Part shown: positions 17,154-24,720 of the stretch, one piece after another | Layout: the number at the start of each line of letters is the position of its first letter | Position numbering within the stretch: position 1 is the stretch's first letter | Origin: BOG-931 sp963761525 | Lineage (GTDB): Bacteria; Pseudomonadota; Alphaproteobacteria; Rhizobiales; Xanthobacteraceae | Direction: 5' to 3' | NCBI GenBank assembly: GCA_963761525.1 | Contig: CAVXHG010000010.1 | Location: 1-64,000 of the forward strand | DNA: 64,000 nucleotides | Translations under genes and position numbers: made by a program | The notes under the pieces: model-generated | The model's input: the letters and a program-made list of their open reading frames with translations, nothing else | What the model was told of the DNA's origin: nothing | The model's database searches: none

Positions 17154-19283
17154 ATGCACGGCAATTTCGCGATCCGGAAGAACATTGCGGTCATCGGCAC
17201 CGGGATTTCAGGGATGGCAGCGGCCTGGCTGCTCAGCCAAAAACACAAAGTGACGGTCTATGAAAGCGACCGTCGCATTGGTGGACATTCTAATACTGTT
17301 ACCGTCGCCGGCCCTAAAGGTCCAATCCCGGTCGACACCGGCTTTATTGTCTACAATGAACAAACCTATCCAAACCTCATCGCGCTTTTTGATCATCTGA
17401 AAGTACCGACCCAGCCGTCGGACATGACTTTTGCCGTGTCGGTTGCCGACGGTGAGCTGGAATATTCCGGCACCAGCCTGGGCAGCCTCTTCGCTGAAAA
17501 GCGCAATCTCTTTCGCCCGCGGTTCTGGTCGATGCTGCGCGATTTGCACCGGTTCTATCGCGAGGCGCCGCGCGATCTGGCGCAGCTCGAGCAAATCCAC
17601 ACCACGCTCGGTGACTACCTCGATGCCGGCGCTTACGGCGCCGCGTTCCGGAACGATCATCTGCTGCCTATGGCGGCCTCGATCTGGTCCGCATCGGCCG
17701 CGACAATCCTGAAATACCCGGCGGCGGCTTTCATCCGTTTTCAGGACAGTCACGGACTTCTTCGCATCCGCAATCGGCCGCAATGGCGCACCGTCCTCGG
17801 CGGCAGCCGCGCCTATATCGAGCGGTTGACCCAATGCTACGCGGATCGCATCCGCCTCGCTGCCGGCGTGACGTCGGTTCGCCGCGACGGCGAAGGCGTC
17901 AAAGTCCGTGACTGCAACGGCAACGTTGAAATCTTCGATGACATCGTGATTGCCGCGCATGCCGACCAGGCTTTGGCGATGCTGGATGATCCGACACCCG
18001 AAGAGCGGCGGCTCCTCGGCGCGTTCCGCTATAGCCGCAACATCGCAGTGCTGCACTCGGACCCCCGATTGATGCCGCGCCGGCGTGCGGTGTGGGCGAG
18101 CTGGAATCACATCGGCGGTGGCAGCGACGAAGAGGCTCGCGACTGCCCAACCGTGACCTATTGGATGAACTCTCTGCAAAACATCCCGCACGACAGCTTG
18201 CTGTTTGTAACGCTCAATCCGCGGCGCGAACCCCGCAATATCCTGCACCAGGAGATCTACGATCATCCGTTGTTCGATTCGGCGGCGATCTCGGCACAAC
18301 ACCAGCTCTGGTCGCTGCAAGGACGCGGCAATACCTGGTTTGCCGGAGCCTACTTCGGCTCGGGCTTCCATGAGGACGGCTTGCAAGCCGGCCTTGCCGT
18401 AGCCGAAGCACTTGGACAAGTCAGGCGGCCGTGGAATGTCGAAAACGAGTTCGAGCCGCATCACCATCGGGCCGCGGCCAATGCTCGCCTCGCCGGAGCT
18501 TGCCGCATGACGCTCCGCTCGACCCTCTACGCCGGATCGGTGATGCACCGCCGCGTGCGGCCGCGCGTCCATCGGCTGCGCTATCGCGTGTTCTGGATGC
18601 TGCTCGACCTCGACGAGATCGAAAGTTTGCCGCGTCGGCTCCGGCTGTTTTCGCACAACCGCTTCAACGCCGTGAGTTTCTTCGACAAGGACCACGGTGA
18701 CGGCAGCGGCCGGCCGCTGCGCGCCCAGATTGAGGAGCATCTGAAACTAGCCGGCGTCGAGAGTGGCGGACCGATCACACTGTTCTGCATGCCACGGGTT
18801 TTTGGCTACGGATTCAATCCTTTAAGTGTGTATTTCTGCTACCGGATCGACGGTACGCTTGCTGCCATACTCTACGAAGTCCACAATACATTTCGCCAAC
18901 GGCATTGGTATTTGATTCGTGTGGACCGCAGCGCCGGGCCGCTTGTCGATCAGCGTTGTGACAAGTTATTTTACGTGTCCCCGTTCATGGATATGGACAT
19001 GAGCTACACGTTTCGTGTCGCGTTGCCCGACGAACGAATTGCGTTGGCTATTCGCGCAGCGGATAAGGATGGGCTGCTGCTGGTCGCGGCGCTCAGTGGC
19101 AATAGGCAACCGTTAACCGACGGACGACTATTCCGGTTGCTAGCGACATATCCCCTGCTTACCCTGAAAGTCATTGCCGCTATCCACTGGCATGCGCTGC
19201 GGTTGCTACTTAAAGGCATGCGGCTGCGCGTCCGGCCCAATCTGCCGGACGTGGCGGTCACGGTGGTGAACACAGGAAACTGA
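17154..19283 (+). CDS. FAD amine-oxidase-type oxidoreductase joined to DUF1365
   Basis: A 709-residue reading frame with two parts. Residues 1 to about 430 are an NAD(P)/FAD-binding oxidoreductase: IAVIGTGISGMAAAWLLSQ (dinucleotide loop), VYESDRRIGGHSNTV, VDTGFIVYNEQTYPNL and the C-terminal FAD segment TWFAGAYFGSGFHEDGLQAG. From Met452 (18507) onward it is a DUF1365 protein: STLYAGSVMHRRVRPRVHRL, FGYGFNPLSVYFCY, FYVSPFMDMDMSY. These are normally two genes overlapping at ATGA. Here ATGA is present at 18507-18510, and removing one T at 18450-18451 would end the first protein at that TGA. The fusion is therefore probably an artefact. An RpoE-type promoter precedes it and a cfa gene follows after 3 bp. 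Confidence 0.85.
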   Translation: MHGNFAIRKNIAVIGTGISGMAAAWLLSQKHKVTVYESDRRIGGHSNTVTVAGPKGPIPVDTGFIVYNEQTYPNLIALFDHLKVPTQPSDMTFAVSVADGELEYSGTSLGSLFAEKRNLFRPRFWSMLRDLHRFYREAPRDLAQLEQIHTTLGDYLDAGAYGAAFRNDHLLPMAASIWSASAATILKYPAAAFIRFQDSHGLLRIRNRPQWRTVLGGSRAYIERLTQCYADRIRLAAGVTSVRRDGEGVKVRDCNGNVEIFDDIVIAAHADQALAMLDDPTPEERRLLGAFRYSRNIAVLHSDPRLMPRRRAVWASWNHIGGGSDEEARDCPTVTYWMNSLQNIPHDSLLFVTLNPRREPRNILHQEIYDHPLFDSAAISAQHQLWSLQGRGNTWFAGAYFGSGFHEDGLQAGLAVAEALGQVRRPWNVENEFEPHHHRAAANARLAGACRMTLRSTLYAGSVMHRRVRPRVHRLRYRVFWMLLDLDEIESLPRRLRLFSHNRFNAVSFFDKDHGDGSGRPLRAQIEEHLKLAGVESGGPITLFCMPRVFGYGFNPLSVYFCYRIDGTLAAILYEVHNTFRQRHWYLIRVDRSAGPLVDQRCDKLFYVSPFMDMDMSYTFRVALPDERIALAIRAADKDGLLLVAALSGNRQPLTDGRLFRLLATYPLLTLKVIAAIHWHALRLLLKGMRLRVRPNLPDVAVTVVNTGN

Positions 19284-19286
19284 CGA

Positions 19287-20501
19287 ATGGCTTTCGTAAG
19301 CCAATCATTCAACACAGAAACCCAAAAGCCTCGGCGCGGTATTTCAAGCCGGCTGGTGGACCGAGTCATCCCGGCATTGTCGGCGGGGCGCTTGCAGCTG
19401 GTGTTGCCGAACGGCGAAACCCTTGAGCGGCAGGGCGAGGCCGCAGGTCCCGATGCCACGATGGTGGTGCATCGATGGCGCGCGTTCCGCTCCATGCTGC
19501 TCGACGGTGAAGCCGGCTTCACCGAGAGCTATCTGGACGGTGAATGGAGCACGCCCGATTTGGCGCAACTGCTCGAGCTCTGTGTCCGCAATGAAACCGC
19601 CCTTGCCGCGAAGGCCGCGGACGGTTGGTTTAGCCTGCTCCGCAGCCGTCTTATGCACCGGCTGCAAGGCAATTCCCGGCGCGGCAGCCGGCGCAACATC
19701 GCCGCTCACTATGATCTAGGCAACGGCTTCTTCGAGCCGTGGCTCGATGCCGGCATGAACTATTCGTCCGCGCTATGGACGAATTGCGACACGCTCGAGC
19801 GCGCGCAGGAAATCAAGCTCGACCGTATCGCGAGCTTGCTTGAGCTCAAGGGCGGCGAGCGCGTGCTGGAGATCGGCTGTGGCTGGGGAGCGCTGGCGGA
19901 GAAATTGATCCGCCATTACAGCGCCAACATGCTTGGCATTACATTGTCGGTCGAGCAACTTTTCTACGCGCAGAGCCGCCTCGCCATCGACGCCGGGCAA
20001 GGACGCGCCGATCTTCGTTTGCTGGATTATCGCGACGTCCGGGGCAAGTTCGACCGTATCGTCTCGATCGAAATGATCGAAGCGGTCGGCGAGCGCTATT
20101 GGCCGAATTATTTTGGCAAGCTGCGCGATTGCCTGGTCAGCGGCGGATCGGCAGTGCTCCAGGCGATCACTATCGACGAGCAGCGCTTTGCCGCATACCG
20201 CAAGACGCCCGATTTTATCCAGCGCTATATCTTTCCAGGCGGCTCGTTGCCGACCCGCTCGATCATAGAACAAGAAGCCGCGCGGGCCGGGCTGAAACTT
20301 GTCCAACACGAGTCGTTCGGCGACAGCTACGTCAAGACGCTGCGTGAATGGCGCATCCGCTTCCTGCAAGCGTGGCCGCGCATCGAAATGCTCGGTTTCA
20401 ACGAGCGATTCCGCCGGATGTGGGAATACTATCTTGCCTACTGCGAGGTTGGGTTCCAGCTCGGCACGATCGACGTCGGCTTCTTCAAGCTCGCTGGATA
20501 A
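19287..20501 (+). CDS. cfa: Cyclopropane-fatty-acyl-phospholipid synthase
   Basis: A 404-residue full-length CFA synthase that transfers a methylene or methyl group from SAM to the double bond of phospholipid acyl chains at the inner membrane face. The N-terminal lipid-binding domain (WRAFRSMLLDGEAGFTESYL) is present. The catalytic part has NIAAHYDLGNGFFEPWLD, the SAM loop VLEIGCGWG near residues 193-201, FDRIVSIEMIEAVGERYWP and the family's YIFPGGSLPT. It starts 3 bp after the DUF1365 stop, in the RpoE-type operon. Cfa-like enzymes belong to the known RpoE-ChrR response, where they also feed furan fatty acid synthesis in Rhodobacter. Confidence 0.9.
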   Translation: MAFVSQSFNTETQKPRRGISSRLVDRVIPALSAGRLQLVLPNGETLERQGEAAGPDATMVVHRWRAFRSMLLDGEAGFTESYLDGEWSTPDLAQLLELCVRNETALAAKAADGWFSLLRSRLMHRLQGNSRRGSRRNIAAHYDLGNGFFEPWLDAGMNYSSALWTNCDTLERAQEIKLDRIASLLELKGGERVLEIGCGWGALAEKLIRHYSANMLGITLSVEQLFYAQSRLAIDAGQGRADLRLLDYRDVRGKFDRIVSIEMIEAVGERYWPNYFGKLRDCLVSGGSAVLQAITIDEQRFAAYRKTPDFIQRYIFPGGSLPTRSIIEQEAARAGLKLVQHESFGDSYVKTLREWRIRFLQAWPRIEMLGFNERFRRMWEYYLAYCEVGFQLGTIDVGFFKLAG

Positions 20502-20580
20502 CACTTCCGTGCCCTCCGCTTCCTTTTGAATTAATTTTGGAAGCTTCAGACGAGAATTAAGCCGGATTTTTGGGGCGCGG

Positions 20581-20608
20581 TGAAACTTGCCGCCGTTTGC
20601 TTCGTACC
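20581..20608 (+). promoter_or_regulatory. Weak RpoE-like site before the fasciclin gene
   Basis: TGAAAC, 16 bp, CGTACC. The spacing and CGTA core match the three better sites, but only four of six -35 bases fit TGATCC. It lies 113 bp before the fasciclin start. Confidence 0.3.
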
Positions 20609-20721
20609 TTTTCTGAGCGGCAACCACTCAAGCGCAATGAGGATTGCTTGCCGTCACGGAGGGTGCCGCAGCGCGGCAGGCTTCCAGCTGCACATCAACA
20701 TCTCCAAACAGGGAGTTCAAT

Positions 20722-21270
20722 ATGTATAAGCGTTCAGTTGTTTTCGGCCTTAGCGTGGCCTCGACAGTGGCGTTCGCCGTACCCGCACTGGCGGCCATGA
20801 TGGTCGGCGGCGCACCGATGTACCCAACCAAGAACATCGTTCAAAACGCCGTTCATTCCAAGGTTCACACCACACTTGTGGCCGCCGTCAAACAGGCAGG
20901 CCTTGTGGAAACGCTGGAAGGTCCCGGGCCCTTCACAGTCTTTGCCCCGACCAACGGCGCATTTGGCAAACTGCCGCACGCCGCTGTCGCAAGCCTGATG
21001 GAACCGGGTAACAAAGATCAGCTCAAAACGGTCCTGACCTATCATGTGCTGCCCGGCGTCTATACCACCAAGGATCTACACGACAAGATTCAGGCTGGCG
21101 GCGGGACGGCTATGATCAATACCGTTGAGGGTGAGCCGTTGAAATTCACCGAGCAGGGCCGTCACATCGTCATCACCGACGTCAAAGGCGATATGTCCGA
21201 AATCACCATCGCCAACGTCATGCAGTCGAATGGCGTGATCCAGGTGGTCAACTCCGTGCTCATGCCGTAA
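20722..21270 (+). CDS. Exported fasciclin (FAS1) domain protein
   Basis: A 182-residue secreted protein with one FAS1 domain. The ATG at 20722 is 7 bp after an AGGGAG ribosome site and is followed by a signal peptide ending near PALAA. The domain shows TTLVAAVKQAGLVETLEGPG, the H1 motif FTVFAPTNGAFGKLP, LTYHVLPGVYTTKDL and the H2-like INTVEGEPLKF, ending NGVIQVVNSVLMP. FAS1 proteins act in adhesion or at the cell surface. It follows the cfa gene with a 220-bp gap. A place in the RpoE-ChrR response is possible but rests on a weak promoter match. Confidence 0.85.
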   Translation: MYKRSVVFGLSVASTVAFAVPALAAMMVGGAPMYPTKNIVQNAVHSKVHTTLVAAVKQAGLVETLEGPGPFTVFAPTNGAFGKLPHAAVASLMEPGNKDQLKTVLTYHVLPGVYTTKDLHDKIQAGGGTAMINTVEGEPLKFTEQGRHIVITDVKGDMSEITIANVMQSNGVIQVVNSVLMP

Positions 21271-21295
21271 CTGGCGATATTCTCAAACCTGAGAC

Positions 21296-21330
21296 CAAAA
21301 AAACGAGGACGGGCTAAACGCCCGTCCTCG
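21296..21330 (-). terminator. Intrinsic terminator for the DegP gene
   Basis: A perfect 11-bp GC-rich stem (21304-21314 with 21320-21330) with a 5-base loop. On the minus strand it is followed by seven T residues (complement of 21297-21303). It ends the degP-type gene and may also stop reading from the fasciclin gene. Confidence 0.85.
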
Positions 21331-21424
21331 CGGTCAATCCGCCAGCGGACTTGGAGACACCGACCGCCGGCGGAAAGATTTTATTCAGCACGATCCCGAA
21401 GGATCGAGCCCTAACCAACCTTCG

Positions 21425-22996
21425 TTACGCATTGCCGAGCGGCAGCGCGACGAAGTGAACTGCGTCACCGGCCTTCACACGCATCAGCACTTGGTGCTTG
21501 CCCTGTGCCTTGGCGTCGGTCAGCGCCTGGCGCACGTCGCCAGCATTGGCGACAGCCTTGCCGCCGACATCGAGGATGACGTTGCCAGTCTGGAAGCCCT
21601 GCTCGGCGGCAGGTCCATCCGGATCGACAGCCGTGACCACGACGCCCTTACCGCCAGCGCCGGAGACCTCACTCGCCGGCGCAACCGAGAGGCCGAGATG
21701 CGGCAAGCCTCGGGTCGACTGCCCGTTGTCGGTGTCGGCCTTGGCCTGTTGCTGTTCCGGCATGGTGCCGAGCGTCAGCGACACCGACTTGGCCTCGCCG
21801 TTGTGCAGCATGTCGAGCTTCACGGTCGAATCCGGCGCCATGAAGCCGATGGTGCGGGCGAGATCGCGCGCATCTTTCACCGGCGTGCCGTTGACAGCCG
21901 TGATCACGTCACCGGACTGGATGCCCGCCTTGGCGGCGGGACTGCCGCTTTGCGGCTCGTCGACCAGCGCGCCTTCGGCTTTCTTCAAGCCGAGACCGTC
22001 GGCGATGCCGGCGGTCACCGGCTGGATCTGCACACCGAGCCAGCCGCGGGTGACGTGGCCGTCCTTCTGCAACTGCGCCACGACCATCTTCACGGTATCG
22101 GCCGGAATATCGAAGCCGATGCCGACCGACCCGCCGGACGGTGAGTAGATGGCGGTGTTGACGCCGATCACGTTGCCGTTGACGTCAAACGCCGGACCGC
22201 CCGAGTTGCCTTTGTTGATCGGCGCGTCGATCTGCACGTAGTCGTCATACGGTCCGGCGCCGATATCGCGGCCGCGCGCGGAAACGATACCCGCGGTCAC
22301 GGTGCCGCCGAGGCCGAACGGATTACCGACCGCCACCACCCAGTCGCCGACTTGCGGCGAATGATCGGCGAACTTCACGTAGGGGAAGTCGCCCTTGCCA
22401 TCGACCTTGATCAGCGCGAGGTCGGTTTTCTGGTCGGTGCCGACCACTTTCGCGGTGTAGATCGTGCCGTCATCGGTGGTCACTTGCACCGACTTCGCAT
22501 GATCGACCACATGATTGTTGGTCACCGCGTAGCCGTCCGGCGAAATGAAGAAGCCTGAGCCTTCGCCGACGATGGTCTCGTGCGACCCGCCGTTACGCCC
22601 GCCCATTCCCGGACGGCCGAACTGCTGGCCAAATTGCTGACCGAACTGTTGGAAGAATTTGTCGAGCGGCGAACCGGGCATCGGGGAGATATTGCCGTTG
22701 TCGCCATTGTCGCCGTCATTCCTCTCCTGCTGCATCATCGCCGGCTCTTCGGAGGCAGGAATCTTTACCCGCACGGAAATCACCGCGGGTTTCACTTTAG
22801 TCACAAGGTCGGCGAAGCCGACCGGATGCTGCAAGGTCGAGTCGGCAGCCGCCGCCGTGGACGTCCATGCCGGCAGGCTGGAATAGCCGCCCGGGCCAGA
22901 CAGCAGGAGAGCAGCGCCCACGCCCGCGACGGAAGCCAGAAGGACAAGCCGCCGGGCCGTAAATGACTTGTGCTTGTTCGGATTGCTTGGATTCAT
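21425..22996 (-). CDS. DegP/Do-type periplasmic serine protease
   Basis: A 523-residue HtrA/Do protease-chaperone that degrades misfolded envelope proteins. The N-terminal signal or anchor helix is at residues 16-33. A Q/G-rich linker (QQFGQQFGQQFG, near 116-128) precedes the protease domain. The catalytic triad is visible: His162 in VTNNHVVDHA, Asp192 in TDLALIKVDG and Ser265 in NKGNSGGPAF. Two PDZ domains follow, with GWLGVQIQPVTAGIADGLGL and KGVVVTAVDPDGPAAEQGFQ. The start has a GGAG ribosome site. It stands alone between two convergent or separate units and has its own terminator. Confidence 0.93.
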   Translation of the reverse strand: MNPSNPNKHKSFTARRLVLLASVAGVGAALLLSGPGGYSSLPAWTSTAAAADSTLQHPVGFADLVTKVKPAVISVRVKIPASEEPAMMQQERNDGDNGDNGNISPMPGSPLDKFFQQFGQQFGQQFGRPGMGGRNGGSHETIVGEGSGFFISPDGYAVTNNHVVDHAKSVQVTTDDGTIYTAKVVGTDQKTDLALIKVDGKGDFPYVKFADHSPQVGDWVVAVGNPFGLGGTVTAGIVSARGRDIGAGPYDDYVQIDAPINKGNSGGPAFDVNGNVIGVNTAIYSPSGGSVGIGFDIPADTVKMVVAQLQKDGHVTRGWLGVQIQPVTAGIADGLGLKKAEGALVDEPQSGSPAAKAGIQSGDVITAVNGTPVKDARDLARTIGFMAPDSTVKLDMLHNGEAKSVSLTLGTMPEQQQAKADTDNGQSTRGLPHLGLSVAPASEVSGAGGKGVVVTAVDPDGPAAEQGFQTGNVILDVGGKAVANAGDVRQALTDAKAQGKHQVLMRVKAGDAVHFVALPLGNA

Positions 22997-23147
22997 TGTG
23001 TATCTCCATTTGGTGAAGGGCCCGCGGCCGCTTCATAGGAGTACAAATGAACATTCCAACTTACGGTGTTCTGGAGAGCGCATTAATTCTTGGAAAACAT
23101 TGGAGCCCCCGAAACATTACAGTCTCGACATGTAAGCGCTGCGGCTA

Positions 23148-24152
23148 TTATCCGGGCTTGTTCGATTTGAACTGCGCCTGCTCCATTTCAAGGTAAATAC
23201 GATAGGCGTTGCCGCGATTATTGGCGTCGAACGCCGGCAAATCCTTGTATTTCGACCAATCGGTGCGGTCATACGCCGCGTCAAAATCAGTCCAGTCCTG
23301 CACCGCCTTGCCCATCGCGTCGCGCACGTAGACGATGTAATCGCGGGTGAATGCGATGGCGGCTGCGGCATTTTGTGACGGGTGGCCGTGCCCTGGAATA
23401 ACGAATTTGGGCGCGAGCTTTTCGACTTCGGCAAGGCTGCGCAGCCAGTTGGCGGTGTCGACGTCATCGGCATTCATGAACGGGATACGGCCGTTCTGCA
23501 CCACATCGCCAGCGAACAGCACACCGTCCGGCTCGACAAACATCATCGAGTTGCTCGCCGAATGGGCCGGCCCCGCGTAGATCAGCACAAACTGCTTGCC
23601 GCCGAGATAAAGCGTCATGCGGTTGTCGAAGGTGATGTCGGGCGGAACAACGCGAGTATTTTCGTCGACCCATGGCGCAAGCGCCGATCGCCGCTGATCG
23701 AGCCGCTGATCGGCGCGTTCGCCCGAAGTCTGATCGTCTTCGCGATATTCGATGGCGCGCTGCTGGGCGACGACAATGCTTGAACTATGATCCTTGAACG
23801 CCTGCAGCCCGTAGATGTGGTCGGCATGATAATGGCTGACGACATTGTAACGGATTGGCGCGGCCGTGATTTTCTTGATCGCTTCGAGCAGGTTCCAGCC
23901 GAGGCTCGGCGTGCCGAGAGCATCGAAAACGACCACACCGTCGCGCGTGACAACAAAACCCGCGTTTGAGGTGTGACCTTCGTTTTTCTGATCGGGAACG
24001 CCGGGACTCCCGAGCGTGTAATAGATCGGCTCGTCCGGCACCTGCTCGATCGTCAACGGCTGGATCAGCGGCGGATAAGACGCGACAGTTTGCGCGGCCG
24101 CCGGCATGACGCAAAGCGCGATGACTGCCGCGGCGATTCTCGCCGCCGTCAT
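23148..24152 (-). CDS. Exported metallo-beta-lactamase-fold hydrolase (SoxH-like)
   Basis: A 334-residue protein with a signal peptide (cut near AAAQ, residue 21) and an MBL-fold domain. The zinc ligands are visible: HYHADH near residue 108, His in GPAHSASNSMMF, Asp in LFAGDVVQNG and His in VIPGHGHPS. It resembles SoxH and the hydrolases that accompany sox or quinoprotein systems. Its ATG shares a base with the ArsR stop (TGATG), so the two form an operon divergent from soxC. The substrate is unknown; a sulfur-linked thioester or persulfide is a reasonable guess from context. Confidence 0.85.
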   Translation of the reverse strand: MTAARIAAAVIALCVMPAAAQTVASYPPLIQPLTIEQVPDEPIYYTLGSPGVPDQKNEGHTSNAGFVVTRDGVVVFDALGTPSLGWNLLEAIKKITAAPIRYNVVSHYHADHIYGLQAFKDHSSSIVVAQQRAIEYREDDQTSGERADQRLDQRRSALAPWVDENTRVVPPDITFDNRMTLYLGGKQFVLIYAGPAHSASNSMMFVEPDGVLFAGDVVQNGRIPFMNADDVDTANWLRSLAEVEKLAPKFVIPGHGHPSQNAAAAIAFTRDYIVYVRDAMGKAVQDWTDFDAAYDRTDWSKYKDLPAFDANNRGNAYRIYLEMEQAQFKSNKPG

Positions 24153-24520
24153 CAGGGAATGTCTCCGCAGTACAGATCCTTGAGCAGTTTCAGAATGCGC
24201 GCGGCACGCGGATCGGACACACGATAATGCAAGGTCTGCGATTTACGACGGAACGCGACGAGTCCCTCCTCGCGCAACAATGCGAGATGCTGCGACAGCG
24301 CCGACTGGCTCAAATTCACCGCTTCGACCAGGTCGCCGACCTTCATTTCTCCTTGCGTAATGAGAAAACACAGGATCAGGAGGCGGTGCTCGTTGCCGAG
24401 CAGCTTCAGCATGCGCGCCGCGGCGGCGGCCTGCTCGGTCAGCGCTTCGATCTCTGCGCGCAACTTGGCGCGGCGGTCCGGCTTGGTTTTCGCCCGGCGC
24501 GGTTTTGCTATGGCGTCCAT
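24152..24520 (-). CDS. ArsR-family thiol-switch repressor (SoxR/BigR/SqrR type)
   Basis: A 122-residue winged-helix repressor. The recognition segment is VGDLVEAVNLSQSALSQHLA and the wing LREEGLVAFRRKSQTLHYRV. Two cysteines, Cys51 (RLLILCFLITQ) and Cys118 (KDLYCGD), lie where the BigR/SqrR/YgaV/SoxR group has its persulfide-sensing pair, which forms a tetrasulfide link when sulfide is abundant. It is divergent from soxC, so I infer that it represses the sox operon until reduced sulfur is present. Three 18-bp repeats lie directly in front of its start codon. Confidence 0.88.
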   Translation of the reverse strand: MDAIAKPRRAKTKPDRRAKLRAEIEALTEQAAAAARMLKLLGNEHRLLILCFLITQGEMKVGDLVEAVNLSQSALSQHLALLREEGLVAFRRKSQTLHYRVSDPRAARILKLLKDLYCGDIP

Positions 24521-24521
24521 T

Positions 24522-24575
24522 TTCTCAAGACGTGCATGGTTCTCAAGCGTGTATGGGTTCTCAAGACGAGTACGG
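24522..24575. repeat. Tandem repeat, three units of 18 bp before the ArsR gene
   Basis: TTCTCAAG recurs at 24522, 24540 and 24558, each followed by a similar ten-base tail. On the minus strand each unit carries CTTGAGAA, and the last one supplies the GAGAA just before the ArsR ATG. The array may be a cooperative operator or a duplicated leader. Confidence 0.7.
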
Positions 24576-24592
24576 GTCCGGCATGAGCCATT

Positions 24593-24613
24593 ATTTAGAA
24601 TTGACTAATTTAG
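24593..24613. promoter_or_regulatory. AT-rich candidate operator between soxC and the ArsR gene
   Basis: An AT-rich island in GC-rich DNA with ATTTAG repeated at 24593 and 24608 and a partial palindrome TTAG-N6-CTAA at 24595-24608. It is in the middle of the divergent space where an ArsR-type repressor would act. The assignment is by position only. Confidence 0.4.
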
Positions 24614-24720
24614 GACTCACTGATAGAGCGCAATCTAGGCCAAAGGCCGCGAGGCGGCAACATCTAAAGGCCAATCGTTAAGCGCGTTGTCAGGCGTGAC
24701 GATGCGTCAGGGAGGGAAGA

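Noticed and set aside
17208..18740. Long minus-strand open frame of 510 codons
   Set aside because: It is antisense to the FAD oxidoreductase, has no family motif or ribosome site, and is explained by high-GC codon use on the other strand.
22580..22966. Plus-strand open frame across the N-terminal part of the DegP gene
   Set aside because: It is the shadow of the low-complexity Gln/Gly linker of the protease.
23789..23816. A further TGATCC-N16-CGTAGA match on the plus strand
   Set aside because: It lies inside the SoxH-like gene in antisense orientation with no gene behind it. One chance match of this kind in 64 kb is expected, and it warns against trusting a single site without position.
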